From positions 1 through 20,144 of the forward strand of contig MNCI01022509.1 of NCBI GenBank assembly GCA_015680685.1: a stretch of DNA of 20,144 nucleotides, written 5' to 3'. The translations under genes were made by a program, and so were the position numbers. This stretch comes from Gnetum montanum. Taxonomy: Eukaryota; Streptophyta; Gnetopsida; Gnetales; Gnetaceae. Shown one piece after another: positions 9,703 to 19,852 of the stretch. Below the pieces are notes generated by a model. It had not been told where the DNA came from. It ran no database searches and worked only from the letters and a program-made list of their open reading frames with translations. Position 1 is the first letter of the stretch. Each line of letters starts with the position of its first letter.

Positions 9703-9829
9703 TAAGCAAGAAGGGTAAACATACAAACAATGTTGTAAAACAAAAACTTGCAAAAACAACTGAGGAGCCAGTAGTATTGGTTAGCATGGAAGGTGATCTC
9801 CCCATGACTAAGTTGAGAGGAGGAGATCC

Positions 9830-11016
9830 AAAAAATAGAATGAGGTTGGCTATGTGATGAGAGGGTAGTGGTACTAGTTCGTTGGGGTTCGTGAAAGGGT
9901 TTTAGTTGTTGCATATTCACTAACTATGTTTTTGTGGGATCCTCATGTTTGTGTATAACCAAGGCCCCAAATGGAAAGGTTTTGAAAACAATATAAGGTC
10001 CCTTCCATAGTACATTATGGTACTTGTATGGGGTTCTAGTAGAGTACCTTATCTCCACATTGAAATGTTACCTTTTGAATCTAAAGATCATGATGTTTTT
10101 TATTATAGGCCTTATGGATTTCATTTGATGATAGGGATACTAGTCGATTCTCATCTAGCACATTTGAGTTGATGAGCCCTTCTCATTATGCTAGTGATAA
10201 GTCAAGACCCAAGTCAATGGTAGTAGATAGTGTTTGGAGTTCTGCCTAAACTGGAAGTTTTGGTAGTTTCCTGTACACTAACTCATAAGGAGAGTAGCCT
10301 ATAGGAAGTTTCCATGTGGAGTGATAGGCCTAGAGGGCATCGTTAAGTTTTGTGTTCCAATCCCTCTAATATTTGTTAATGGTCCTAGTTAGGATTTTGG
10401 TAATCTTCCTATTTGTGACTTTGAATTTCCCATTGGCTTGGGGGTGATAAGGTGTTGTAAATTTATGTTCAACCCCCAAGTGTTGCATGAGTTTATGAAA
10501 GGTAGTGCTTGTGAAATGAGTTCCATTGTCTAAAAGGAGTGCACATGGCACCCCAAACCTATTCACAATTTGCTATTGGACAAACCGTGTAGCTATGTTT
10601 GAGGAATAGTCAATGATGGCTACCGCCTCTACCCAGTTAGTATAGTAGTCTACAATGATGATGATGTATGCCTTCCCATTAGACATGGATCTGATGGAAC
10701 CCATGAAGTTGATGCCCAAAATATCGAAGGATTCCAATGGTTGGATCCACTATTGGGGTCCCTCCATTCATGTCGTCATCCCACCATCTATCTAACATCA
10801 TTTACAGGAGCAGGTGAGCCATTGCACATCTTTGAAGAGTGTGGGCCAGTAATATTCCACAAGCAAGATATTAATAGTCGTGCATCGTTCAACATAGTGG
10901 CCCCCACAAGGGCCCTCATGAGCATCCTGGAGGATGCATAGTGTATCCACATCAGGAACACACAATCGAACCAAGCCATCTACACACACCTTGTAAAGAT
11001 ATCCATTGATTTCCAT
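9830..11016 (-). pseudogene. Gypsy integrase (broken)
   Basis: It joins element DNA to the host chromosome in live relatives. The N-terminal zinc-binding part is seen at about 10800-10930: H-x6-H with GGHYV, then YYWPTLFKDV and a Cys cluster at its end. The core follows in the same frame: a VDYYTNWVEA block (first Asp), LLLDNGTHF (second Asp), and TPYHPQANGKFKVTNRKI, where the usual catalytic Glu of the GxxE motif is Lys (codon 10420-10422). The C-terminal part shows GPYIVFKTFPFGALVI and VNMQQLKPF, typical of gypsy integrase ends, but in another frame, so a shift lies between about 10366 and 9920. Many stops occur. No chromodomain is visible after it, which argues against a chromovirus. Confidence 0.88.
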
Positions 11017-11299
11017 GAAGTTCTTGGCCTTGTGAAGAGACTGCTACTTCTTTCAATGATCCCACTCTTTTGGTAATTCTTGTGTTGAGAGATAGGTGAG
11101 GATGTTGCTGAACCAAGTTAATCTTGTGGGCATCTCCTTATTGATTGCTCCATCGAACAGGAGTTCGTCTAGAAATTGATTGGAGAGTGGTTCCTCCTCC
11201 TCTACACCAACCCATCATAATCAAGATAAGTGATCAGTAATCACATTCTTAGTTCCATTCTTGTCTACCATAGTAAAGTCAAATTCTTGAAGGCTACGG

Positions 11300-11600
11300 G
11301 GACTTACCGTTGGTTTTTAGCTTAGGAACTAGATGACACTATGGTCAGTATGCACAAAGATCTTGTACCTAAGCACATAGTGTTGAAATTTTTCCAAGGC
11401 AAACACCACCACCATTAATTTCGTTTCAATGGTGGTGTAGTTGAGCTGAGCACCCATAATGCTTTGACTTGCACAATGGATATAATATGGGTGTCTCTGG
11501 TCATCCAACAATGTAAGCATGGCTCCTAATGCATAATTAGATGTTTCTTTCATGATATGAAAAGGTCTAGACTAGTTGGGTGCCTATAGAATTGGAGTTT
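11300..11600 (-). pseudogene. Gypsy RNase H (broken)
   Basis: This domain degrades the RNA strand after copying. It is in the same frame as RT. Seen are APN, a stop, PFHIMKETSNYALGAML, then QLNYTTIETKLMVVVFALEKF and IFVHTDHSVI. The usual form is CDASDYAIGAVL, LNYTT.EKELLAVVFAL.KFR and TDH..L. The first catalytic Asp of CDAS appears as Glu in KETS; the Glu of the TTIE.K segment and the Asp of TDH are kept. Confidence 0.85.
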
Positions 11601-11879
11601 CTTTGAGTTTCTATTTCAGTGTTTGGAATGCGGATTCACATTCCTTGGTCTAGAAAAATGGAGCATCTTTCTTTGTGAGTTCCACCAATGGCTTGGCAAT
11701 CTTCGAGAAATTCTCAATGAAGCATCGATAATAACTAGTGTTTCCAAGGAATGATCGAACATCTTTTATAGTACTTGGTTGACTGGTAATTCCTTAGATG
11801 ATTCTGATTTTCTTAGGATCTACACTAATCCTTGCTTGTAAAATGTAGTGCCCTAGAACAATGCCCTCTTGGATCATCA

Positions 11880-12700
11880 AGTGGATATTTTGCTAGTTAA
11901 GCCCTAAATTTGTTTCCATAGATCTTTTTAAAACTTGTGCAAGGTGGTCCAAGGCTTGTTCAAATGTTGCTCCATAGGTAGAAAAGCCATCCATGAAGAC
12001 TTCTACCGGATTGTCAATCTGTTGTTGAAAGATGTTGAGGACAAGGCATTGGAAGGCTGCAGGTGCATTGCATAGGTGAAAGGGCATCTTCTTATATGAA
12101 AAAGTTCCCCAAGGACTTGTAAATGTTGTCTTGGCTTGGTCTTCAAGTGCGATTTGGATTTGGTTATAGCCACTATAACCATCCAAAAAGCTATAGTAAC
12201 AATGCCCTGCAATAGTATCTAACACTTGATCCACAAACAGAAGCAGGAAGTGATCCTTGAAGGTTGCCATGTTTAGTAGCCGAAAATCTAGATAGATCCT
12301 CCATTTTCCACTCTTCTTTGGAATAATAATGAGTGGGTTGACCCATTTTCTATCTGCAATAGAATAGATGAACCCCACTTTCAACAATTGTTCAATTTCA
12401 TCTTTGACAACTTTCTTTAGTTTGGGGTGTAATCATCTTTATGGTTGTCATCATGGCTTTATGGAGGAGTCGATATAGATCCAATGTTGGCATACCCTAG
12501 GGTCAACTCCCCTTAATTCATGATAGGAACATGCAAAAGTAGCCATCCATTTGTTTACCATTTTCAACAATTTCTTTTTTTTGCTCAAGAGAAAGAGTGG
12601 CATTAATGATTATTGGCTTACCATTATGCAATAATGCATATTCTAGATTGGCTGGGAAGATTTTTAGTTCCAAGGGATTCTATCTAAAGCTTTCATGGAT
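11880..12700 (-). pseudogene. Gypsy reverse transcriptase (broken)
   Basis: From 12700 the translation begins with a LELKIFPANLEYALL block, which precedes RT in Athila-type elements, in one frame. It continues from about 12400 in another: GFIYSIADRKWVNPLIIIPKK, WRIYLDFRLLN, YYSFLDGYSGYNQI, TTFTSPWGTFSYKKMPF and NAPAAFQ. At the catalytic site FMDD is FMDG: the second Asp codon is GGC at 11986-11988, a single A-to-G change from GAC, and would abolish polymerase activity. The frame change lies between about 12420 and 12540. The match to plant gypsy RT is strong along the whole domain. Confidence 0.92.
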
Positions 12701-13039
12701 CTGTAGTTTTTCCCACTCATCACTATCATCAACATCAAAGACTTGTTGATGGAACTTTTCCAATTCATCCATGCTTTCCATATAGGCACATACAAAGCAC
12801 TCAAATGGTTCCATGCATAAAGTGCTACTATCAGAGTTAGTCAACCATTGGGTGCCTTCTTGATTCATGGCTACTACCTACATGCATTGTTAAACTTGTG
12901 ATTCTTTGGCACACTTACTGCATGCTTAAATGGATGTTTGCTTAGCAGAACAAAGTTGCTGCACATAGTTGCACCCTAAGTCACTGTACATGATGCATGG
13001 AATGTGCTTCTTCTTGATCTTATCAAAAGGATTTTCTTT

Positions 13040-13450
13040 TGAAATTTTAAGGGAAAGATCTTGGAGTCTGAATTGTGCATCCATTGTGTTGCACCAGGCT
13101 CTCCCCATTATGATTGGGAAATTCCCCTTGCAATTATCAACATGGATCACCAGGAAGTTAGTAGGATAGGACCAACTCATAAACGGTGGTCACGATATCT
13201 TTTACCAATCCCAAGGGAATAGTTATGGATTGGTTTGCTAACTCGAGTTGAATGTTGCTTTTCTTCATCAGGGGCAGGTTCCAAGTTTTGTACATATCAT
13301 GTGAAATCAAATTAACACCTTATCCTAAATCCAAGAGAGCTTTGCATGGCTCATTTCCTGCCATTGGAAGGTATATGAGGGGACTCCCCAGATTAGTCAA
13401 TTTTTGAGGAAGATGACCTATCTTTATTTATTCTGTCACAATGTGTGTTA
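13040..13450 (-). pseudogene. Gypsy aspartic protease (broken)
   Basis: It cuts the Gag-Pol polyprotein in live relatives. The active-site segment reads ALLDLG, a stop (13320-13322), then GVNLIS; plant Athila/Tat elements have DLGASVNL here. A C-terminal block PTNFLVIHVDN..GNFPIIMGRAW matches the family's FVV.D...D..PIILGRPF flap-to-end region, but lies in the next frame, so a one-base-type shift falls near 13170-13190. The N-terminal half shares its frame with gag, as expected for a single Gag-Pol frame. Confidence 0.82.
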
Positions 13451-15953
13451 GCATGACAGTTTGTATTGTGGAGGGTGTTTTGCTTGAAGGTTGCTCGAAG
13501 GATTGAATGGTGGAAGTGATTAAAGGTTTATAGGCACTAGCCATAGGTGATTGTGAATGTATGTTAGGAATATTGGGTCAGAAGAAATGGCATTTTTTGT
13601 GGTTGTGTTTTCGGTCCACTCGGCTAAGAAGCTGGTTGTAAGTTGATACCCCTCATAGCATTACGTTGTTGTGGTTTTGGTAGCATCTCTCCCTACATAG
13701 GTGGAGTAGGAGGTAGCTAAGTGGGGGGCTAATGAGTAGGTATGGTAGGAAAAGGTGACGGATGATGGTTCTCCCCATTAGGTAATGGAGATTGTGTTCA
13801 AAAGTATTCTGGGGGATGGTAATGAGTTTGAAATGGTGTGTGACTAGAAGAGTCTTGTGGGGAGGCTGGTTGTTGAACGTAGTACCCATAAGGATCTGGC
13901 TACTAGTAAGCGTACTGCTACCTTGGAGGTGGCATCCCCCTAATTATGGATGTTTCCATTGCTGGTAATACTCATAGGGTTATGGTGGTGCTCCACTTGG
14001 ATAATATCCTTGTTGCTGGTGGAACTACTTGGGATTGTCTTATGGATAAGGTAATCTTTGGGGTATTTGCCTTCTTGCCAAATGAGAATTTAGTTCATAC
14101 ACCCTAGAATCTTATAGATGTGACACCATCAGGAAACACCCTTTAGTATGTTTGTACTAGCAGATGTCACATCCATCCTCGTCCTTTATGTCAGATTCTG
14201 TAACTTGTTCTACCGTAGCAACTTTGCCCTTACCTTTATGGTAGGCACGTTCAACTTCTCTTCTCCTTTGTCAATCTTGCTCATTACTTCACTCTTTGGA
14301 TTCCTCCATGATTTTCAGGATACTTTGGAACCTTTCATTCAAAGAATCCAACATCTTGTCAACCTTGGTCAATATTTCATAAGAAAATTTTTGTATGGGC
14401 AAGGTTTTTTGGTTCACTACTGCATCTAATGGTGATTCTTCCTCCTCTTCACAAAATTAGACTTCCCTCTTTTGGATGGAAGGGTCCCAATTATACTCTT
14501 ATGGATTTTCTTTTTTCCTTAGTTCCCCTTCCTCTTTGGCCATCTACTCAATGAGATACTGCAATTGATGGTCCCTTAGTTCAGATAGCCATCCCTGAGT
14601 GTAAATGCCCAGGGTCTTTCTTATTCCAAAGCAAAGCCCATCTATGATATGGCAGAGCTGTTCTCACTGAGAGTAGCCATGACCAGGGCATCGGTGTAAT
14701 AATGAGTAATATTTGCCCATGGCTACATCCAAGGGTTCATGACCACCCTATTTCCACCCTTGGATCTGTTGTCTCAGATTAGCTACTCTAGAGTAGGTTT
14801 GGTACTTATCATTAAAAATTTCTAGCATCATACTCCATCATCTAATTGATTCTAGTTTCAAAGACCAGTACCAGTTTTCTGCTTCCTTGATGAGTGTTCC
14901 GAGGAATAGCTTGAGGTTTTGCCAATCATTGTCTATGTTCTATAGGGTGCAAGCATTATGGAATGCTTGCAAGTGAGTCTATGGATCACAATTGTATCCC
15001 CCTTCAAATTTTGGAATATTGTTCATGTCAAGGTGCTTGATCCGAATATCTTTCAAGTGCCTATTAGGTATTTCAACTACCTCAGCTATGTTAAGCATGC
15101 TTCAAGTAGCTAGCAGTGGTTCATTCAAGTCATAGTCCTGTTGTTAGCCACAATGTTTGTGGTGATTTCGGTTGCCTCTTCTTTCTTGATGGTGAGAATC
15201 ACATGATTGGTCACACTTTTGCTCACATTGTCCCCATCGGTCCTTGTGATCCTGTTGGTCCTTTCGATCTCCATCACCCTAATCCTTCCTACTACGGTTG
15301 CAATCAGAGTTAGAACTTGGTGAAGACAAGGTGGAATGAGAAGATGGAGAAGAGGGAGGAGAACTGCCATTGCCCTGGTGTCGATCTCCTCCTCTACTCT
15401 GATGATGACCTTGATCTTCATGTCCATCTTTCCCTTTGCCATGATCCTTCTTGCGCAATCCTCCATCATCCGGGTGCTCCCAGTTGCTTGATTGTTTACT
15501 TTGAATGATGGAATAGATAATCTGATGCAATGAAGGAGGTTCGGCCAAATGGGAATTGTCAAAAATAGATTCCTCATTGTCATGTGGGTCCTGCAAGAAC
15601 AAAGGGTTACTAAACTAGTTCCCCTTTATGTGTTCATGGCATTTTTCCTGTTATTGGTCCCATGCACGTTGTGCCTCATTAGGACAATAATCTTGGTAGT
15701 CATGATCCACCATGATGTATTCCACACCATGGTCCTAAATGACCAGTTTGGTAATATTTTGAAGTAGCATTCTAGGAATCGATTAATTAGGAGGTAATAT
15801 GATGTTACCCTCCATGTCTTGCCAGTGCAGGTGCTCATCCTGATGTAGGATAAAGGTGAAGTTGGGGATATACTTGTCTAGATGTGCGTATACCACCTGA
15901 CATTCCTATGGCATTGGTGGGTTGGATCCATCTCACTTGTAAGAAGAAGACAT
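13451..15953 (-). pseudogene. Gypsy gag with zinc knuckle and Y/Q/P-rich tail (broken by stops)
   Basis: The frame starts at ATG 15951-15953 (MSSSYK), about 150 bp after the primer-binding site. I could follow the same frame to the protease, with stops but no shift. A Ser/His/Gly/Asp-rich linker lies near 15290-15480. The Gag domain is at about 14590-15040, with IPKFEGGYNCDP, LQAFHNACTL, KLFLGTLIKEAENWYWSL and YYSLLHRCPGH, as in the retrotransposon Gag family. At 14136-14171 a zinc-knuckle-like CDIC.YKHTKGC is seen, with a stop at the dot. The tail (about 13750-14050) is rich in Tyr, Gln and Pro (QQQGYYPSGAPP; PYGYYVQQP). Most stops can be explained by one C-to-T or G-to-A change from CAG, TGG or CGA. 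Gag normally forms the particle that packages element RNA. Confidence 0.85.
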
Positions 15954-16100
15954 TTTTGATTTTAGATAACAACTCAACTGGTGTGCCTTATTCTTCTACT
16001 TAAACTGCCTAGCATGCGTAGATTTCACTATCCTAGGTTTGTTCCAATGAAGTGAATGATGATCTTGCTAAGACTAGATAGTGCATGTAAGACTAACAAT

Positions 16101-16118
16101 CCCTAGAAATAGCACCAA
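16101..16118 (-). other. Gypsy primer-binding site, tRNA-Asp type, decayed
   Basis: Just inside the 5' LTR the minus strand reads TTGGTGCTATTTCTAGGG. The usual Athila/Tat site is TGGCGCCGTTGCCGGGG, complementary to the 3' end of plant tRNA-Asp. Over 17 bases there are six differences; five are transitions lying in the three CpG pairs of the usual sequence. This supports both the assignment and decay by deamination of methylated cytosines. Confidence 0.8.
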
Positions 16119-16985
16119 TGATGAGTGGCGAGGTACCCCTATGCCCAACCATATGAATCATGGGCATTCACACACTACTTGGTTGAATTTCGTAGACTGC
16201 AAGCACTTGCATACACCGAACTCTAGCTAGCAAAACCTTAGTTAGAATGGTCGTTGTCTTCGCAACCTCACTGGTGATATTCTAAAGCGATGGTTAAGTG
16301 AGATTGAGGTAAATGATTTTTATTGGTTTTCTTTTTATCTTTTAAAGTCTAGTTCTTTAATTGTAGGAAATGGAAAGTTGTGTAAATTATAATTTTTCTA
16401 CTCTATTGATTAACTCTCCTTAGCATAAGTAACCGATCCCATCTTCTGTGCACATCTTGAGTGTGCCCTAACCACTGCTGGATTACCAGATGTTAAGTGT
16501 GACTGGGTTACCAATTGTTTGATATATGTTTGAGATGGTTGTGCCTATGGTTCTCATAAAATATGAAAGGACAATAATAGTAAAGTGATAACAATAAAAG
16601 CTTTTAGAATTATTCAAGCATTGAAATATTAAACTATTAAAATGCTTAAGTGATTAAATCCAAATGCTACAAGGAATTCTCAAAAAGCTCATCTTTATTG
16701 CTGGTCACGCCAATGGGCTTAGGTACATCAACGCTTGAATAAAGAGCCATACACCTTTTTCACACTTATTGCAAGCACTTGGAAAATATTCTAACTCTTA
16801 CGGGAACAAACTACAAGAGTTTGGCTACAACTACTCCAAAAGATGCCATAAATGTTGTAGGTGCATGCATATTTATTGCAAGAGATAGACTTTGCTTTAA
16901 TAGGGTCACGTTAACGCATGGAAAAATACATCAACGAGGCTCCGTTAACGTGGCCTAGTCGACATATCAACTAAACAATTCATCA
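16119..16985 (-). repeat. Gypsy 5' LTR (867 bp)
   Basis: It aligns with 3894-4795 over its whole length. Its tips are TGATGAG and TTCATCA on the plus strand, the intact TG...CA form. The copy is followed by the CTACA duplication. It retains more CpG-type words (AACG, TCGAC) near its end than the other copy, where several appear as TG or CA. Confidence 0.94.
16870..16972 (-). promoter_or_regulatory. U3 region: repeats and damaged TATA (5' LTR)
   Basis: It has the same layout as in the other LTR: GTTAACG, ATCAACGAGGC, GTTAACGTGGCC and GTCGACATATC words on the plus strand, then (minus strand) AATAAATA where the other LTR has CTATAAATA. It is shorter than its partner by about two 15-bp units. 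As the 5' LTR this would drive the full transcript; the changed TATA suggests weak or no promoter activity now. Function is inferred from position. Confidence 0.5.
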
Positions 16986-16990
16986 CTACA
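16986..16990. repeat. Target-site duplication, right copy (CTACA)
   Basis: This is an exact match to 3889-3893. Removing the gypsy element and one copy rejoins the copia RT gene, with the RT block from 3888 continuing upstream from 16991. Confidence 0.93.
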
Positions 16991-17500
16991 CATAACCTTT
17001 CACAACTAATTCAGCTTTATATTTTGTAATTATATTAGCAGCATTATATTTTGTCCTAAAATTACATTTAGTACCAATGATATTTTTTAAGGTAATTTAA
17101 CGAACACCTAGGTTTTCTTGTTTTCAATTTGTTTAATCTCTTTTTCCATAGCTTTAATCCAATGATCATGTTGGGCTACATCTTTATACTTTATTGGATC
17201 TAAAACTAAACTTAAGAATAGATTTCCTAAGTTATCAACATCATGTAGTTCATGCAACTGACTTCTAGTTGTTACACCTATATCTAAAAAACTAATAACA
17301 TTTTCTAAATCTACCTAGTTCCTTACTCTTGAGTATTTGTGACCCTATGATGGATGTTGAAATTGTTCTTTAGCTTTAGTATTGGATTTATCCTCATCTT
17401 CATTATGTTCATCTTCTACTTGCATTCCCTCTTCATCATCATTGGAATCTTCACTCTCTCAATTTATATATAGATTATTCACCTTTTCTTATTCTATAAA
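16991..17500 (-). pseudogene. Copia RT start and RT-integrase linker
   Basis: On the minus strand from about 17500 comes an acidic, low-complexity stretch (SEDSNDDEEG; DEHNEDED), the usual variable linker between copia integrase and RT. The start of the RT domain follows: DPIKYKDVAQHD and WIKAMEKEIKQIENKKT, matching the usual P.SY.EA...W..AM..E...L..N.TW. The domain is cut at 16990 by the gypsy insertion and continues from 3888. Stops interrupt it. Confidence 0.85.
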
Positions 17501-18360
17501 CTACACATCACAACTTTCTACATTCTTTTGTGTGGTTATTTTAAGACATCTATAAGCTTTAATTGTAATGGAATAACCCATGAAGATACATATAGTGGAA
17601 TTTTCATTCCATTTAACACTTCTTGGCCTTACATTTTCTACAAAACACTTACAACCAAAAAATCGTACATAAGAAAGATTAGGTATTTTTTAATACCATT
17701 TTTTATATGAAGTACAGTCTAACATATGCTTAATTAGAATTCTATTTTGGAGATGATTTGTTGTGCCAAGTGCCTCTGCCCAAAATTGATTTTCTAAGCT
17801 AACATCATGAAGCATGGTTTTTGCTACATCAATCAATGTTCTATTCTTCTATTTAACAACAACATTTTATTCAGGAGTGTAGGCAATGGTTTCTTGATGA
17901 TGAATGCCTTTTTTTTTTGCACGTACTCTTGAAAATAGTTAACCTTGTACTCTCCCCCTCGATTAGTGCAAAGAATCTTTATTTTTGTTCTTGCTTCCAT
18001 TTCTACTTGAACTTAAAATTTCTTGAAATATTCTAAAGGTTGATCTTTTCATTTGAGAAAATATACATGAAAATATGTTGAGAAATAATAAAATACCTAC
18101 TTCCATTTAAAATTTCAGTCTACATGAATCCATGCATATTTGAATTCACTAATGATAAAATATGAGTATTTCTTCTTTTAAGTGTAGGAAAGGATATTCT
18201 AGTTTGTTTTCCTTTTATGAAAAATTTGCATTTATTTGATTTATCAACTAAAAATTGTGACAAATATTTTACCATGTTTTACTTTAAGAGCATCTCCATA
18301 TATGTTGATAAAGCATGTCTAAGTCGTTTATGTCATAGCTAAAACTCATCCTAGGAACCT
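17501..18360 (-). pseudogene. Copia integrase (heavily broken)
   Basis: The N-terminal zinc-binding start reads L, stop, HKRLRHA; the usual form is LWH.RLGH, so the Trp codon TGG has become TGA. A KGKQTRISFP segment follows (usual form: GK..R..F). The core C-terminal part is clear near 17730-17900: GIHHQ, AYTPE, KNRTLIDVAKTMLHD and NQFWAEAL, matching the copia H....YTPQQNG..ERKNRT..E.AR.ML and FWAEA blocks, with Gln and Glu positions hit by stops. The middle of the core, with the two Asp residues, is too eroded for me to place confidently. Several shifts are needed to read across it. Confidence 0.8.
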
Positions 18361-18364
18361 GAAA

Positions 18365-18720
18365 TCAATGTTCTAGTAAAGAAATTTTGTATAACTTATT
18401 ATGATTTTTTGGAATTTCCAATATTTCATCTCCCTTTATTAAAATGCATTTCCCATTTTTGAAAATTGTATTGAAGTCATTTTTCTCAAATTGACCAACA
18501 CTAAGCAAGTCATGTTTCAATTTTGGGATATAAACTACATCATCTATCTTTATATCATCAATGTTATGATTTTCCATAATCAAAGTTCCTATACTTGTCA
18601 CATTACCTCCTTTTTCACCTTCAAATCCAAGTTTTCCACAATCAAAAAATCTAATCGTATGAAAAAACTCTTTTCGTTTTGTCATATGTTGAGAAAAACC
18701 ACTATTTATATACCAATTTT
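18365..18720 (-). pseudogene. Copia protease active site and pre-integrase region
   Basis: The protease site reads WYINSGFSQHMT; the usual copia form is WYLDSG.S.HMT. The catalytic Asp is Asn here (AAT at 18704-18706), a single G-to-A change that would inactivate the protease. The same frame continues through a block with GNVTSIGTLIM, IDDVVYIPKLKHDLLSVGQF, FKNGKCILI and NKLYKI, which is the conserved GAG-pre-integrase segment (usual: VLYVP.L..NLLS..QL), and closes at 18365. Confidence 0.88.
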
Positions 18721-18869
18721 CATATCAACACAAACTAATGTGTTAGAGAACTTACCATTTACTATTTTTTGTGATGGCAACCCATGCATTTGTTTCTTAT
18801 CTTTCTTCATTTTCTTATTTTGGTTCCTATTTGTGTTGACTTTTTGTAATGTTTCCGATAATTTTGATT

Positions 18870-19803
18870 TCAATATGGACAATCTATTTGCAAGTGGCCT
18901 ACCTCACCACAAGCAACATGCACAAGTCTTTCTTTTGAAAGTTCTTCCTCTTCCTCTTCCACAGAAGCCAAATCCTTGACTTCTATGACTTGTTGACTAA
19001 TCATTCCTCTCCTCAAATGATCTTCTTGCTTAACCACTACTTTATCCTTTCTTTTCTTCGTCTTGTCTTGAAGATTGACTAGGGTTCCATCTTCCTCTTC
19101 TACCTTCATTTTTGTCAAAACCTCTTCCCCATCTTCTGTAAGAGATGTTAACTTCATATTCACCTTTTTAAGTCCTAGTTACTGAAAGTTCTCTTACATC
19201 TTTTTCATCTCTTTCCTTCATTCAAAGTTCATATTAAAGTAACTTGCTAATTAACTCATTTATAGATATCATATCCAAATCCACAAAATTTTCCAAACTA
19301 ATAGAAATTTGATCATATTCCTTAGTCAAACTTCTAAAATTTTCAAAACAACTTCTTTATCTTCTAATTTATGAGATTGTACCTTCATTGCATTTAGCAA
19401 GTCTTGTACCTTTTGAATATATTCTTCCACATCTTCTTCTTCTTTCATGGTCATGGTTTCATATTAAGCCTTTACTGCTTGCAACTTTATTTTATTTTAT
19501 TTTTCCAAGTCCCTAAAACAAAGTATCTAAACCATGATATAATTTGTAAGAACTAGTATACTTTTATACCTTTTTAAATTAATGATCATTCATGCTAGTA
19601 AATATGATAGTTTTGGCCTTACTATCTTCCGTTTCTGCTTGTTTCTTTAACTTCTTTCCTACTTCATCTATGCCAAAACTCATGTTTTCTACATTTATCA
19701 ATATGCTATCCCATACATCTTGAGATTTTTAAAAAATTTCTCTACATATTTTCCATGTATAAAATCTATCAACTTCAAATGTAGAAATCATACCTTTGCC
19801 CAT
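18870..19803 (-). pseudogene. Copia gag (broken)
   Basis: It starts at ATG 19801-19803 (MGKGMISTFEVDRFYTWK), about 32 bp after the primer-binding site. The N-terminal WK....IF.KSQDVWDSI pattern matches the copia Gag start (W...M...L....W), with a stop inside. The C-terminal part (19163-18870) is Lys/Glu-rich and ends in ACGEVGHLQIDCPY, a CCHC zinc knuckle whose first Cys is His or lies in another frame. The two ends are in different frames, so at least one shift is present. Gag forms the particle shell and binds RNA. Confidence 0.8.
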
Positions 19804-19834
19804 CCTTGAAAAATAATTCAAAAAATACAATTTT

Positions 19835-19850
19835 GACTATTCCAATACCA
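19835..19850 (-). other. Copia primer-binding site, initiator-Met type
   Basis: The minus strand reads TGGTATTGGAATAGTC two bases after the LTR end. The usual copia site is TGGTATCAGAGC, complementary to initiator tRNA-Met. The first six bases match; the rest is degraded. Confidence 0.7.
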
Positions 19851-19852
19851 AA

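Larger units (their letters stand above)
3894..16985 (-). mobile_element. Nested Ty3/gypsy retrotransposon, Athila/Tat type (13.1 kb)
   Basis: This is a complete element by structure: two LTRs (902 and 867 bp) with TGATGA/TCATCA inverted tips, a perfect 5-bp target duplication, a tRNA-Asp-type primer-binding site, and gag-PR-RT-RH-IN order (gypsy order) on the minus strand. A large 3' portion of about 5 kb carries a further long frame (ORF2). Features that point to Athila/Tat rather than chromoviruses are the DLG form of the protease active site, the primer-binding site, no visible chromodomain after integrase, and extra coding sequence after pol. It inserted into the RT gene of the outer copia element. 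All frames are broken, so it is a dead copy. LTR divergence, counted by eye over about 440 bp, is near 11% and mostly transitions. Confidence 0.92.

Noticed and set aside
9517-9759. Ile/Tyr/Phe-rich frame on the minus strand that looks like a membrane segment, possibly an envelope protein
   Set aside because: It is a translation of the AT simple repeat at 9642-9702 and lies in a different place and frame from ORF2; no signal peptide, cleavage site or other envelope feature is visible.
15116-15767. Plus-strand and alternative minus-strand frames over the gag start region
   Set aside because: They overlap the gag frame (start 15953), which is supported by continuous phase with the Gag domain and protease; the others lack motifs.
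18491-18979. 162-codon plus-strand open frame
   Set aside because: It is antisense to the copia protease/pre-integrase and gag regions, which show clear family motifs on the minus strand.
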